NCBI RefSeq assembly: GCF_001592825.1
Contig: NZ_LTZG01000032.1
Location: 1-64,000, forward strand
From: Planococcus maritimus
Lineage (GTDB): Bacteria > Bacillota > Bacilli > Bacillales_A > Planococcaceae
DNA: 64,000 nt
Direction of reading: 5' to 3'
This document shows, one piece after another, positions 45,358 through 54,887 of this stretch. The notes under the pieces were generated by a model, which did not search any database, was not told where the DNA came from, and saw nothing but the letters and a program-made list of their open reading frames with translations. The translations under genes were made by a program, and so were the position numbers. The stretch's first letter is position 1. Every line of letters starts with the position of its first letter.

Positions 45358-46935
45358 TTATTCGCTTTTCGTTTTCTGCTTTGACCGTTTCAATGGCGTT
45401 TCTTTGTCCCGCACATTCGTAAGCCAGGCACGGTCTTGGTCCATCATTTTTTTCGCTGAATAAATCATCAGGAAGGTGATAAAAATGATTGGCAAGCCCA
45501 TCAAGCCAGAAACGACTTCTAGTGGTGCCAAGCCGCCGATTCTCATGAGCACCAGCGAAATGACGGTGATGATGCCAGCCACGAGAATGCGCAAAATTTT
45601 CGGCGGTTCATTTTTACTCATATCGAGTGTGCTCGTATAGGCCGCAATCGTATAAGTCGTTGAATCGAGTGTCGTCGTCAGGAAAATCAGCGCGACGATG
45701 ATGAAGACGACGATCGCGAGTCCGCCAAGCGGCAAGGTCCCAAGTATCTCAGGGATCGCCCCCATCCGGTTGTCCTTCACCATATCCAAAATCGGCAATT
45801 CCCCTGTCAAGTAGCGATGAACGCCGAGGCCACCGAGAACGCCTGTTGCAATCCAAGATAGCAAGGTCGGTGCTAGTAGATAGGTCATGATCATCTCGCG
45901 GATGGTACGGCCTCTCGAGATGCGGGCCGCAAAGACTGAATGCAGCATCGCCCATGTGGCGCTATAAGCAAACCAGAATACCGTATTGCTTTGCACATGC
46001 GACGCCGCTCCTTCGTAGACCGAGTCGGTATTGAGTGAAAAACTCAAGTAATTGGTGAACAGCGATGCGATACTGTCCGAGAAGTAATTCAAGATAAAGA
46101 CGCCTGGCCCTGCCAATAAAATAAAGACGGTAAAGGCGCCTGCTAAATAGATATTGAAGGTACTGAGCCGCTTGATGCCTTTTTCCACACCCAGATAGGC
46201 ACTGACGGAAAACAACGCTACCCAGACAAGCGTGACGATGAGCGTCAACACGAACGTTACGTCAATGTTCAGTAAAGCGGACAGGTTGTATGTGATGATC
46301 GGCGCACCCAGGCCAAGCGTGACCGCCGCGCCTGTCAGGATGCTGAGCAAGAACAAGACATCGAGCAATCGCCCTGCCCAGCCATCGGTCAATTTGTCGC
46401 CAAATACCGGACGTGCCGCTTCGGACATGCGCATCATCGGTTTTTTCTTGACGTGTAATGTATAAGCCATCGCCGGGGCGATCATGACGAAAATCGCAAA
46501 TACTTGAAAGCCCCACAAGAACATGCTGTAAGCGTTGCCCATTAGGATCGATTCCGGCGAACCTGCCTCCATGCCGGCGGGTGGGTTGTTCGCAACCGAT
46601 GTCCATTGCAGCATACCGGTGCGCATAATCGTCGAACCGAGTCCCATCGCGATTAAAATAGAAGCATACTCAAACAAAGTCAAACGTGGTTTTTCTGCCG
46701 GGTCGCCGAGAACGATATCGCCGTATTTGGAATACGAAAAATACAACGCAGCCCCAACTAATATAATGCCGTACCAGAGATAGCCCCAGCTAAACACTTC
46801 CACAATTGTCGTAAAAATCCCATTCAGCAATTCCAGTGAACGGCTTTCATAAAGCGCGAGTGGAACGCTGATTGCGATGATAATGATCAAAGCCGGAAGA
46901 AAAATCCGGTAATCGATCAAGCCTTTCTTTTTCAT
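45358..46935 (-). CDS. divergent BCCT-family transporter
   Basis: 525 residues, about 12 membrane segments, with the BCCT landmark ARISRGRTIREMI. The aromatic substrate boxes differ from betaine carriers: where the 4153 gene has FGAGLVFWGVAEPM this has MGLGSTIMRTGMLQWTSVANNPP, and the TM8 box WTIFYWAWATAW is NTVFWFAYSATW. So it probably carries another quaternary amine or a different solute. GAGGGGGA precedes the ATG. Monocistronic. Confidence 0.87.
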   Translation of the reverse strand: MKKKGLIDYRIFLPALIIIIAISVPLALYESRSLELLNGIFTTIVEVFSWGYLWYGIILVGAALYFSYSKYGDIVLGDPAEKPRLTLFEYASILIAMGLGSTIMRTGMLQWTSVANNPPAGMEAGSPESILMGNAYSMFLWGFQVFAIFVMIAPAMAYTLHVKKKPMMRMSEAARPVFGDKLTDGWAGRLLDVLFLLSILTGAAVTLGLGAPIITYNLSALLNIDVTFVLTLIVTLVWVALFSVSAYLGVEKGIKRLSTFNIYLAGAFTVFILLAGPGVFILNYFSDSIASLFTNYLSFSLNTDSVYEGAASHVQSNTVFWFAYSATWAMLHSVFAARISRGRTIREMIMTYLLAPTLLSWIATGVLGGLGVHRYLTGELPILDMVKDNRMGAIPEILGTLPLGGLAIVVFIIVALIFLTTTLDSTTYTIAAYTSTLDMSKNEPPKILRILVAGIITVISLVLMRIGGLAPLEVVSGLMGLPIIFITFLMIYSAKKMMDQDRAWLTNVRDKETPLKRSKQKTKSE

Positions 46936-47004
46936 CGAATCCCCCTCAATTATATAATTCCCTTCTTCCCTTCCCTTTGGATTACTTGTTATAACCCAAA
47001 AAAA

Positions 47005-47034
47005 GAAAAAACTACAGAGAGTTGTAGTTTTTTC
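47005..47034. terminator. terminator-like hairpin downstream of the GNAT gene
   Basis: GAAAAAACTACA/TGTAGTTTTTTC with a 6-nt loop. A second hairpin without T-run, GAGCAAGCA/TGCTTGCTC, lies at 47100-47123 beside the GNAT stop. Confidence 0.7.
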
Positions 47035-47123
47035 AGGGAAAGCCCGGGAAATAGCGTAGTTTCCAACACGCCTCCGAGTATAACGAAGCTAAATTTCATG
47101 AGCAAGCAAAGCGATGCTTGCTC

Positions 47124-48119
47124 TTAGTCCTGTCCATGCGCCCATGAAATGCGCGGATCGATTTGACGCGACATTCTTACCATGACAGGCTGAAAACCCA
47201 TCCGCGGCCAGAAATAAGAAGCCATTTGGTTGGGCGTATGCCAATCCGCAAAAATATAATCATAACCTTCTTTCTTCAACTCACTGAAGCAGTGGTTTGC
47301 CAGCGCGCGGCCGATGCCGCGGCCGCGCATATCCGGGTTGGTGGAAGCCGCGGGCAATTCTACGCAATTTTCGGGTGTCACCAAACTGAACGGGTCTTCT
47401 TTACGAAAATATACATGGAAGCCGGCCGCTTGTGCACCTTGTTCCACAAGCCATAGATAAGCTTCTTCATCTTCTGTCAGCGCCATATAACTCTCCTGGA
47501 CGTTTTCCATCGCCTCTCTTGTGATGGGATGCCAGGACGGAGCAGCGGCCTGGTGAATGCTATTCCATACTGCCATCTTTTTCAATAGAGGCGCATCCGC
47601 TTTCGTGCCGCGGCGGAACTCGAGTTCAGGCAAGGTCCCGTCTTTAGGTTCGTAATCATCCAGCGACAGGATGGCGTATTTCTGCTCGAAGGCGAATCCT
47701 TGATCAATCCATTGCTCGAATACCATTTCGTCTCCGAGTGACGCCATCAGCACATGATGGAAATAGCCATGCTTGATCCACTCTGTTCCGGCATCTGCAT
47801 ACAATAAGCGCAACAGACGCGGATGTTCATGCTCACTGATAGCCATCGATTCATAATCCATCCAAACGTACCGCCCACGATGCGCTTCCTCCTTAAACTC
47901 ATAAATCAAGTATCCGATGACATCGATGCCCCGGACGGCAACCACGCCGCCGACATAAGGCCGCTCGAGCAATTTACGAATAACCACTTCCGCCTCGTCA
48001 ATTTCCTCAAATTTATCCGGCAAGTATGGGAAAATCTTTCGCTCCCGCGCCTGGCGTTTTGACAGCAATGCCGACATTTGGCGGATATGCTTTTCTTCAA
48101 CACTGATGATCTGGATCAT
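47124..48119 (-). CDS. GNAT acetyltransferase with two GNAT-like halves
   Basis: 331 residues. The N-terminal half (1-150) is a degenerate GNAT domain; the C-terminal half holds the acetyl-CoA loop TNPDMRGRGIGRALANHCF. Acceptor unknown. Ribosome site GAGGAG overlaps the last codons and stop of the upstream Dph6-like gene, so the two genes are coupled. Confidence 0.87.
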   Translation of the reverse strand: MIQIISVEEKHIRQMSALLSKRQARERKIFPYLPDKFEEIDEAEVVIRKLLERPYVGGVVAVRGIDVIGYLIYEFKEEAHRGRYVWMDYESMAISEHEHPRLLRLLYADAGTEWIKHGYFHHVLMASLGDEMVFEQWIDQGFAFEQKYAILSLDDYEPKDGTLPELEFRRGTKADAPLLKKMAVWNSIHQAAAPSWHPITREAMENVQESYMALTEDEEAYLWLVEQGAQAAGFHVYFRKEDPFSLVTPENCVELPAASTNPDMRGRGIGRALANHCFSELKKEGYDYIFADWHTPNQMASYFWPRMGFQPVMVRMSRQIDPRISWAHGQD

Positions 48120-48125
48120 ATTCCA

Positions 48126-48788
48126 TCACTCCTCTGTTTGAAGTTTCACCTCAAGCATCGCGTACTGGCCGTTATGCACAATGGTTCCGAGCTCTACTGG
48201 CAACGGTTCGACAAAAATCGGGCCATCTACCAATGTCGTATGGAATTCCCCTTCTTCTCCGCAGGCATCAATGCCAAGCGCTTCCAATTCTTCGATCAAT
48301 TCCCGGGTGAAGACGCGTCCGAGAAATTCCTCTCCGACACGCGCAGTATCAACCACCGTAATCACGGCTTTAAACTCTTCTTCGATCAGCTCTTCCAATA
48401 GTGACCGGCGGGCTTCTTGCCAGAGTGGATGCAAAACTTCAAGTCCTGCCTTGTCACTGACTTTTTCCACCCACTCCAAATGTTCCTGCAAGTCAATATC
48501 GCCATAGACACCCAGTTCGATGCCTTGTTCTTTAAAATTCTGCAAGTGATGGACAAATTCCTCTTCGTAACCGGACCAGTCGGCTTTACCGATCACCAAA
48601 GGCAAGCCCATCCGCTCCACTTGTGCTTCTAAAATCTGCTGTTTCAGCCCGTGGGATTTCGACCGTTCCCCGTCTTCTTCAAACATGGTAAACAACGCGA
48701 TCGGCACATGTCCTTGCTGCACCGCCCGGTAATAGGCCAAAGCGGAGTCCTTGCCGCCGCTCCATGATGTGATAAATGGTTTTTGCAT
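48126..48788 (-). CDS. Dph6-related ATP pyrophosphatase
   Basis: 220 residues with PP-loop SGGKDSALAYY at 9-19 and GEEGEFHTTLVDGPIF near the end, hallmarks of the diphthine-ammonia ligase (Dph6) family. Bacteria lack diphthamide, so the substrate is different and unknown; it likely adenylates and amidates a carboxyl group. Coupled with the GNAT gene downstream. AGAGGTG precedes the ATG. Confidence 0.88.
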   Translation of the reverse strand: MQKPFITSWSGGKDSALAYYRAVQQGHVPIALFTMFEEDGERSKSHGLKQQILEAQVERMGLPLVIGKADWSGYEEEFVHHLQNFKEQGIELGVYGDIDLQEHLEWVEKVSDKAGLEVLHPLWQEARRSLLEELIEEEFKAVITVVDTARVGEEFLGRVFTRELIEELEALGIDACGEEGEFHTTLVDGPIFVEPLPVELGTIVHNGQYAMLEVKLQTEE

Positions 48789-48833
48789 ACTGCACCTCTT
48801 CTGTAATTTCTTTTATCTTGCTATTAATAGTCT

Positions 48834-48963
48834 TGATGAAAGAGTAGAAGGCGCCGACTCCTGCGGGAATAGCATGAGTCTTGAGAGACCCCACAGGGAG
48901 CATAGCGACCGAGGAGGCTCAAGCCATGCCCGCAGAAAGCGTCCGCCTGGAGCGATTTCATCA
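48834..48963 (+). repeat. R2 element, copy b
   Basis: Core motifs GACTCCTGCGGGAATAGC, GAGAGACCCCACAGGGAGC, GAGGAGGCTC and CCCGCAGAAAGCG. Ends pair: TGATGAAA/TTTCATCA outside and AGGCG/CGCCT inside, separated by a 7-nt unpaired bubble. Unlike copies a, c and d there is no duplicated terminator; it lies between the Dph6-like gene start and fumC terminator. Confidence 0.8.
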
Positions 48964-49019
48964 CTCTCGTTCCCTCTACTTCTATTTCCTACCGCCAAAC
49001 TCCTTGTCGCATAAAAAAA

Positions 49020-49040
49020 CAGCCGGAACATCCCCGGCTG
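49020..49040 (-). terminator. fumC terminator
   Basis: CAGCCGG/CCGGCTG hairpin with TTTTTTTATG on the minus strand. Confidence 0.85.
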
Positions 49041-49046
49041 TCTGCA

Positions 49047-50429
49047 TTATTTTCCTACCATATTCTCCGGGCGCACCCATTCGTCGAATTGCTCCGCCGT
49101 TAAATGACCGCTCTTGACTGCTGACTCTTTTAATGTCGTGCCTTCGTTATGTGCTTGCTTGGCAATGGCTGCCGCTTTTTCGTAGCCGATATGCGGGTTT
49201 AGGGAGGTCACGAGCATCAACGAGTTTTTCACGTGATTTTCGATGACATCCAAATTCGCTTCAATACCAATCGCACAATTGTCGTTGAAGGAAATGAGTG
49301 AATCCGTCAGCAAGCGAACCGATTGCAAGAAGTTATAGGCAATGACTGGTTTGAAGACATTGAGTTCAAAATTCCCTTGGCTTGCCGCAAAGCCGATCGC
49401 TGCATCGTTGCCCATGACCTGGGCTGATACCATCGTCAAGGCTTCACTTTGCGTCGGGTTAACTTTCCCTGGCATGATCGAGCTGCCTGGCTCATTCGCT
49501 GGAATCGTGATCTCGCCGATGCCGCTGCGCGGGCCGCTTGCAAGCCAGCGTACGTCGTTTGCGATCTTCATTGCATCCGCAGCAAGTGCTTTCACCGCAC
49601 CGTGCACATACACCATTTCATCGTGGCTTGTCAGTGCATGGAATTTGTTTTCCGCTGAAGTGAATTCCGTGCCCACTGCTTCTGCGATGAATTCCGCCAC
49701 ATAGCCACCGAATTTCGGGTCTGCGTTGATACCCGTGCCGACAGCTGTTCCGCCGATTGCCAGTTCGCGCATATGCTCAACGCTTTCTTTGATCATGCGC
49801 TCACTTTTCACCAACATATGGCGCCAGCCGCTGATTTCCTGGCCTAATGTGAGCGGTGTAGCGTCCTGCAAATGCGTACGGCCGATTTTGATGACCTCGT
49901 CGAATTTCTTCGCTTTTTCATCCAATGTCGCTTTCAACTTCTGGACCGCTGGGATCAATTGCTCTGTAACTGCTAGAACGCCCGCAACGTGCATTGCCGT
50001 CGGGTATGTATCGTTCGAGCTTTGAGACATATTGACGTCATCGTTCGGGTGAAGTTTTTCATCCGATCCCTGTTCCGCCAAAATTTCGTTTCCGCGACGC
50101 GCCAATACTTCGTTCATGTTCATATTGGACTGTGTGCCGCTCCCTGTTTGCCAGACGACGAGCGGGAAATGCTCGTTCCATTTGCCCGCAATAACTTCGT
50201 TGGCAGCCGTTTCGATCGCTTGCATCTTCGCGTCGGACATCTTGCCGAGCTTATGGTTCGCTTTCGCTGTCGCTTTTTTCAATTGAGCAAATGCCATGAC
50301 CACTTCATGGGGCATACGTTCTGTTCCGATGGCAAAGTTTTGGACGCTGCGCTGTGTTTGCGCGCCCCACATTTTGTCAGCTTCAACTTGAATTTCACCG
50401 ATCGTGTCTTTTTCTGTACGATACTGCAT
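49047..50429 (-). CDS. fumC: class II fumarate hydratase
   Basis: 460 residues. [13 protein letters not shown] signature loop, [14 protein letters not shown] active-site segment, and [13 protein letters not shown] are all present. Interconverts fumarate and malate in the citric acid cycle. Start at [12 protein letters not shown] with TTGGAG 8 nt upstream; 17 upstream codons are not supported. Monocistronic. Confidence 0.97.
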   Translation of the reverse strand: MQYRTEKDTIGEIQVEADKMWGAQTQRSVQNFAIGTERMPHEVVMAFAQLKKATAKANHKLGKMSDAKMQAIETAANEVIAGKWNEHFPLVVWQTGSGTQSNMNMNEVLARRGNEILAEQGSDEKLHPNDDVNMSQSSNDTYPTAMHVAGVLAVTEQLIPAVQKLKATLDEKAKKFDEVIKIGRTHLQDATPLTLGQEISGWRHMLVKSERMIKESVEHMRELAIGGTAVGTGINADPKFGGYVAEFIAEAVGTEFTSAENKFHALTSHDEMVYVHGAVKALAADAMKIANDVRWLASGPRSGIGEITIPANEPGSSIMPGKVNPTQSEALTMVSAQVMGNDAAIGFAASQGNFELNVFKPVIAYNFLQSVRLLTDSLISFNDNCAIGIEANLDVIENHVKNSLMLVTSLNPHIGYEKAAAIAKQAHNEGTTLKESAVKSGHLTAEQFDEWVRPENMVGK

Positions 50430-50509
50430 TCCATTCACTCCAATTCTTATTCTTGATCTAGCTTCTCTTCTATTAAACACATTCCACGCGAAAAAAGCGA
50501 CCCTCGCCG

Positions 50510-52009
50510 CTAAAATTCCCCGGTTTTGCTCGAGAAGAACGCTTCGATTATCGCTTCATCAGAATGCGGGATATATTCCCCTTTAATGATTTGGGCTCCG
50601 TTGATGCAGCCACTTGAAAGCAAGACGATATCTTGTGGCCCGCTTTCTTCCAATGCTTTTTCCACTGCCTGCTTGCGTGTAGGGGCTCTCAACACTTTTT
50701 GCAGATACGGCACGCTAAAGCCTTTGATCACTTCAGAGACCACATCTTCCGGATCGTTAAAGCCTGGGTGGTCGACCGTTACGACCAAGACATCCGCTTT
50801 TCCTTCAGACGCTTTAGCCATTTTTGGCATCTTCGCGAAATCTCGAATACCGATGCCGGCAATGAGAGCGATCAACCGGCGATGGGGCAATTTACGGGCT
50901 TCGGTCAAGACCGCATCGATGGCCACTGGCGTATGGGCATAATCAAGGATAATTGTTCGTTCCTCAGGCCCACGGATGACTTGAAAGCGCCCTTCCACTT
51001 GGGGCATGTTCGGCAAGACGGCAATGATTTGGTCGATCGAATGCCCTGCATGCAAGGCCGTTCCGATTGCTGCCGTCAAATTCGCGGCATTGTAATCGCC
51101 ATATAATGGCGCTTCGACTATTCGGTTGTCGCCTTTATAATTCAGCTCAAAACGCATGCCTTCCGCAGAGGCACTGTAATTCCCCCATACGAGGTCTGCA
51201 CCGCTAGCCGCATTGTGGCTATAGCTCAGCACCGGATAATCCGCCATCGCCAAAATACCTTCACTAAGGCCCGGATCATCGAGATTAACGACTGCCGCTT
51301 TCGCACGTTCGAATAATTTCAACTTCGACTCGCGGTAATGTTCAAAAGTTTTATGGTATTCGAGGTGCTCCTCGGATAAATTGGTATGAATCGCCACATC
51401 GAACGTAATGCCTTCCACGCGTTGCTGATCGAGCGCAGTCGAAGACACTTCCATGGCGACCGCCTCGGTGTCCGCCTCCACTAGCATCGAGAAAATCTGG
51501 TGGATGTCCGAGGCGATTGGCGTTGTTGGCGTGCTCTTTTCAAATGGCACTTTGCCTTGAGCCGTTTCGACACCTGTCGTGCCGATAAACCCACAAGGCG
51601 TGCCCAGCAAGTTGAACAAATTGCGGGCATACGTAGCCGTAGTAGTCTTGCCGTTCGTTCCCGTTACGCCGATTTTAAACAAATCGTTCTGCGGCGAGCT
51701 GAAAAAGAAATCTGCCGTGTGTGCAAGTGCGTTCCGAACATCCGCCACCAGCAAAAAACTGATCGTTGGATGGCGCTTAGCTTGCTGGGCCAAGATTTCT
51801 TCATTGGAGCCGATGATCGCCTGCGCCCCATTTTCGATCGCAGGCTCTATGTATAGATGTCCGTCTGTATTCTCTCCAATGACGCAGAAAAATGCAGAAC
51901 CATTCCGTGCCGAAGAAGAGTTGTAGACAATCGCCTGAATGTCCGCTGACTCTGGCCCGAATGATTTTAATATGTGTACCCCGGGAATTCGTGCAAATTG
52001 CAACTTCAT
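50510..52009 (-). CDS. MurE-type UDP-MurNAc-dipeptide ligase paralogue
   Basis: 499 residues with three Mur ligase domains: [11 protein letters not shown] (115-124), [10 protein letters not shown], carbamylated-Lys candidate at about 229, [10 protein letters not shown] in domain 3. The amino-acid selectivity loop, DNPR in diaminopimelate enzymes, reads DHPG at 413-416. Not in a dcw cluster; flanked by fumC and a GNAT gene. Could be a second or specialised stem-peptide ligase. Start at MKLQFARI with GAGGAG 7 nt upstream. Confidence 0.87.
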   Translation of the reverse strand: MKLQFARIPGVHILKSFGPESADIQAIVYNSSSARNGSAFFCVIGENTDGHLYIEPAIENGAQAIIGSNEEILAQQAKRHPTISFLLVADVRNALAHTADFFFSSPQNDLFKIGVTGTNGKTTTATYARNLFNLLGTPCGFIGTTGVETAQGKVPFEKSTPTTPIASDIHQIFSMLVEADTEAVAMEVSSTALDQQRVEGITFDVAIHTNLSEEHLEYHKTFEHYRESKLKLFERAKAAVVNLDDPGLSEGILAMADYPVLSYSHNAASGADLVWGNYSASAEGMRFELNYKGDNRIVEAPLYGDYNAANLTAAIGTALHAGHSIDQIIAVLPNMPQVEGRFQVIRGPEERTIILDYAHTPVAIDAVLTEARKLPHRRLIALIAGIGIRDFAKMPKMAKASEGKADVLVVTVDHPGFNDPEDVVSEVIKGFSVPYLQKVLRAPTRKQAVEKALEESGPQDIVLLSSGCINGAQIIKGEYIPHSDEAIIEAFFSSKTGEF

Positions 52010-52114
52010 ATCGTAACTCCTCTTAAAGATAAATTTATGTGAATTTCTGATAATTTTACAGGAAAGCGCCGGTGTCTTCCACAATTCGAGCCGCTTTTTT
52101 TAAAAAATTACCGA

Positions 52115-52831
52115 TCAACTAAGAGGTTTGGCAAATTGCAGCGCGTGAAAGCCCTTGACCATTTGGAAACCGATTCCAACATATCCTTCATTTAGTAATT
52201 CTTTCTGTTTTTTCAGATCGTCAATCGATACCGCAATTGAATTGCCGTAAGCAGCATTGGGCTGTTCAAGATCTTTCACCAGAATGTAACGTTCCAATCC
52301 ATCGTACTTTTGTTTCAAAGCCGCAATGTACATTTTCTGAGTGAATTTGTCCTTCAAACTTGGAATATTCATCGGCGCGACCGTACAGGCCACGTAGCGG
52401 TATTTCTTCTCCAACTTATGCAATTCTTTCATGACCACTTCGGCCAACTTCTGCTGAAGCCGATTTCCGCGATAATCAGGAACCACTGCTGAAATCTCTT
52501 GATAGATCACGTTGCCAAGATCATCTTCTTCGAGCCCGATGTCACGCCCCAAATGTTCCGCATCGATTTCTGGAACGAGCAAGGCACGAAAAGCTACCAG
52601 CTCCGATTCCACATATGCGCCAACAAGTAGCCCATTGTGATTCAAGATAAACAAAAATTCTTCGGTCGACAATGGCTGCAATGTATTTTTCTCTGACAGC
52701 GAGTCGATGACCAATTGCTGAACCCGTTCGATTTCAGCCAAATCTTCCAGGTACAGGCGCTTCATATACATGGGCACCTGCTTGTGCAAACGCACATTGG
52801 TCAGTGTCCCTTCATATAGATGGTCTTTCAA
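52115..52831 (-). CDS. GNAT-family acetyltransferase
   Basis: 238 residues with EISAVVPDYRGNRLQQKLAEVVM as acetyl-CoA-binding motif A (the usual RxxGxG is RGNRL here). The 100-residue C-terminal part is long for the family. Start is uncertain: TTG at 52831 follows GAGGGGG, while an internal ATG at MYMKRL is an alternative. Acceptor unknown. Confidence 0.8.
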   Translation of the reverse strand: MKDHLYEGTLTNVRLHKQVPMYMKRLYLEDLAEIERVQQLVIDSLSEKNTLQPLSTEEFLFILNHNGLLVGAYVESELVAFRALLVPEIDAEHLGRDIGLEEDDLGNVIYQEISAVVPDYRGNRLQQKLAEVVMKELHKLEKKYRYVACTVAPMNIPSLKDKFTQKMYIAALKQKYDGLERYILVKDLEQPNAAYGNSIAVSIDDLKKQKELLNEGYVGIGFQMVKGFHALQFAKPLS

Positions 52832-52923
52832 AGCCCATTCCCCCTCATCTCTTTCGTACTATCAGAATATCATGTTCGATATCCGTCGTCTTTAAACTTT
52901 TTCAATTGACTGTAAAATTAAAA

Positions 52924-53445
52924 CTATTTACTAGCTAAGGCTATAAAAGAGTCGACTTCTTTTTGGCCGCGAAGAACATACACTTGTTTTTCAGGAAATG
53001 CGGTACTGAATTCTTCTATTAAATGCCGCTGGGATTTTTGCCGGCTGTGATAAGTCGTCACGATGAACTTTAAAAATTCACGATCGATTTTTTCAGGACA
53101 TCCTGGTGCCATATCCGGCCGTACCTGTTTGCGGTATTGAATGCGCCTTTTGAGTACACGCCATAAACAATGCCACAATGGAAGCTGCAATTGGATAAGT
53201 GTATCGCAAGAAGTTAAACGGATATGAGCCGTGCTGTTATAATTTCCTTCGATCATCCACTGGCTACCATCAGTCAGTTCCTGCTGCTTACGCTGAAATT
53301 CTTTTTCTTCTGCCTCGATCCATCCCGGCTTCCAGAAATATGCATCCAAATGATGCACCGGCAAATCCGCCGCTTCCCCTAAACGTCTAGCAAACCTTGA
53401 TTTGCCAACTCCTGCCGACACTCCGATCACCATAATTCGCTGCAT
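52924..53445 (-). CDS. P-loop kinase-like protein, FlaR/adenylate-kinase type
   Basis: 173 residues starting [25 protein letters not shown], a Walker A NTPase, with [12 protein letters not shown] and [10 protein letters not shown] typical of the 'topology modulation protein FlaR' group. It probably phosphorylates a small molecule; the topology name is historical. GGAGGGG precedes the ATG. Confidence 0.87.
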   Translation of the reverse strand: MQRIMVIGVSAGVGKSRFARRLGEAADLPVHHLDAYFWKPGWIEAEEKEFQRKQQELTDGSQWMIEGNYNSTAHIRLTSCDTLIQLQLPLWHCLWRVLKRRIQYRKQVRPDMAPGCPEKIDREFLKFIVTTYHSRQKSQRHLIEEFSTAFPEKQVYVLRGQKEVDSFIALASK

Positions 53446-53516
53446 CGCTGCCCCTCCATTCCCTTTTCATTTAACTATAACGAATGGCGGGAAAAAGAAC
53501 CAACCGAACTTAACCC

Positions 53517-53545
53517 TTGCATTCTGGAGAGTACCGTGCTATTCT
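53517..53545 (+). promoter_or_regulatory. cspA promoter
   Basis: TTGCAT, 17-bp spacer, TATTCT, giving an untranslated leader of roughly 105-110 nt, long as is usual for cold-shock genes. Confidence 0.65.
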
Positions 53546-53628
53546 AAGGAAGAATTATTTTTGTTCGATGGCTTTTCATTAAGTATCAGATTTTATCTGA
53601 AGGATTTGAGCAAGGATAGTAATACAAT

Positions 53629-53644
53629 GTATGCATTAGCATAC
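53629..53644 (+). promoter_or_regulatory. hairpin touching the cspA ribosome site
   Basis: GTATGC/GCATAC with a 4-nt loop, immediately followed by GAGGAGG. Could modulate translation with temperature; inference only. Confidence 0.45.
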
Positions 53645-53659
53645 GAGGAGGAAACACAC

Positions 53660-53860
53660 ATGGAACAAGGTAAAGTAAAATGGTTTAACTCAGAAAAAGG
53701 ATTCGGCTTCATCGAGCGCGAAGGCGGAGACGACGTATTCGTACACTTCTCAGCTATCCAAAGCGAAGGATTCAAAACTCTTGACGAAGGTCAAGAAGTT
53801 ACTTTTGACATCGAGCAAGGCCAACGCGGTCTTCAAGCTACTAACGTATCAAAAGCTTAA
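53660..53860 (+). CDS. cspA: cold shock protein, CspA family
   Basis: 66 residues: [33 protein letters not shown] with RNP1 (KGFGFI) and RNP2 (VFVHF). RNA chaperone binding single-stranded nucleic acid. Normal length. GAGGAGGAAACACAC precedes the ATG, and the structured leader is typical. The paralogue letter (cspA, B, D) cannot be decided here. Confidence 0.96.
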   Translation: MEQGKVKWFNSEKGFGFIEREGGDDVFVHFSAIQSEGFKTLDEGQEVTFDIEQGQRGLQATNVSKA

Positions 53861-53877
53861 TTAACCCTTAACCTTTC

Positions 53878-53905
53878 AATGGACTCTTCTTCGGAAGAGT
53901 CCATT
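53878..53905 (+). terminator. cspA terminator
   Basis: AATGGACTCTTC/GAAGAGTCCATT closed by a UUCG tetraloop, then TTTT. Confidence 0.93.
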
Positions 53906-53954
53906 TTTTATTGTCTAAAAATACTTGCATGCCACGGAGCGAGTTCTGTAAATC

Positions 53955-54198
53955 GAGCTAGCGAGAGCTTGCTTGCGGAAATGTTTTGGGGTATTGATGT
54001 GATCATCGCCTTAGTAGTCGCCGCCGTGCTTTGGGTTGGCCTTTTGCCATAAGCCAGAAAGAACACCTGTCTTATGGCGTCGGCTCACCCCTTTACGCTT
54101 GGCGGCTTTGAGATTTCATTGGGGAATGCCAGTTTAACTAGCTCTGCTTTTTTAGGTAGTTGCCGGCTAGTGGGGGAATCGCTTCTTGGGTAATAGTT
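53955..54198 (+). repeat. R1 repeat, unit C1 (core 54016-54107)
   Basis: Core hairpin: GCCGCC/GGCGGC outer stem, GGGT/ACCC, GCCATAAG/CTTATGGC (8 bp, perfect) and apical CAG/CTG. The third pair of the middle stem is C-G where B units have A-T. Tail GCCGGCTAGTGGGGGAATCGC. Confidence 0.88.
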
Positions 54199-54445
54199 GA
54201 AATGAGATAGCGAGAACTTGCTTGCGAAAATGATTTGATTAATGGTGAGATCGTCGCCTTAGCCGTCGCCGCCGTGCTTTGGGTTGGCCTTTTGCCATAA
54301 GCCAGAAAGAACACCTGTCTTATGGCGTCGGCTCATCCCTTTGCGCTCGGCGGCTAAGAAATTCCGCTGATAACTTCAAGTTTAATGAAATTTGCTTCTT
54401 TACTGAGTTGCCAGCTAGCGGGGGAATCGCTTCCTGAGATAAGGC
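54199..54445 (+). repeat. R1 repeat, unit C2 (core 54263-54355)
   Basis: Second tandem unit, about 248 bp downstream of C1 and with the same stems; head GATAGCGAGAACTTGCTTGCG, tail GCTAGCGGGGGAATCGC. The gap 54446-54597 beyond it has no gene that I can support. Confidence 0.88.
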
Positions 54446-54597
54446 ATCTAATCATGAAGTGTTTGAGCAAAGAATTATTGTTGGCAGATTAGAAGAGACA
54501 TGAGCTATCCAGACTGGAGCTCCTTCACATTTTATATTGTATGGTCGGAGAAATTATCCGCCACTCTAAAACTAGAGACGGAGTGTAAAAGAAAAAA

Positions 54598-54883
54598 ACT
54601 GCCCAATGGCAGTTTTTTTTTCAGAGTGGTGAAGAAGTCCATAGTTGGTTATCAAGTACGAAAGAGGCTACTTTTTTTCACAGATAACAATCAATGTGCT
54701 CTCTAAGTATTTGGAGAAGCGTTTGCTCGACTCCAGTGGATCAGCGAGACGACCGAGACCCCGCAAGACGCAAAGCGGCTGAGGAGGCTTGGGCGCGAGC
54801 CCACGGAAAGCGAGCGATAAGCTTCGGAAAATACGATTTCCTGAGTTTTTTACAGCCTGAAAAAAAGCTGCCATTGGGCAGCT
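54598..54883 (+). repeat. R2 element, copy c, bounded by two terminator hairpins (core 54707-54834)
   Basis: Core ends GTATTTGGAGAAGC and GCTTCGGAAAATAC are identical to copy a. Interior has GACTCC, GAGACCCCGCAAG, GAGGAGGCTTGG and CCCACGGAAAGCGAGCG. Flanked by ACTGCC-CAAT-GGCAGT (54598-54613) and AGCTGCC-ATTG-GGCAGCT (54866-54883), inverted copies of one another around the stem and loop. Confidence 0.8.
54866..54883. terminator. terminator of the serine hydrolase / small peptide operon
   Basis: AGCTGCC/GGCAGCT with a 4-nt loop and A/T-runs both sides. On the minus strand it follows the 32-residue peptide stop by 5 bp. Confidence 0.85.
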
Positions 54884-54887
54884 TTTT

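Noticed and set aside
47100..47123. Hairpin GAGCAAGCA/TGCTTGCTC after the GNAT gene
   Set aside because: No T-run follows on either strand, so not an intrinsic terminator; kept only as a note.
48813..49117. Short open frames across R2 copy b
   Set aside because: They lie in the repeat on both strands and are not conserved between R2 copies.
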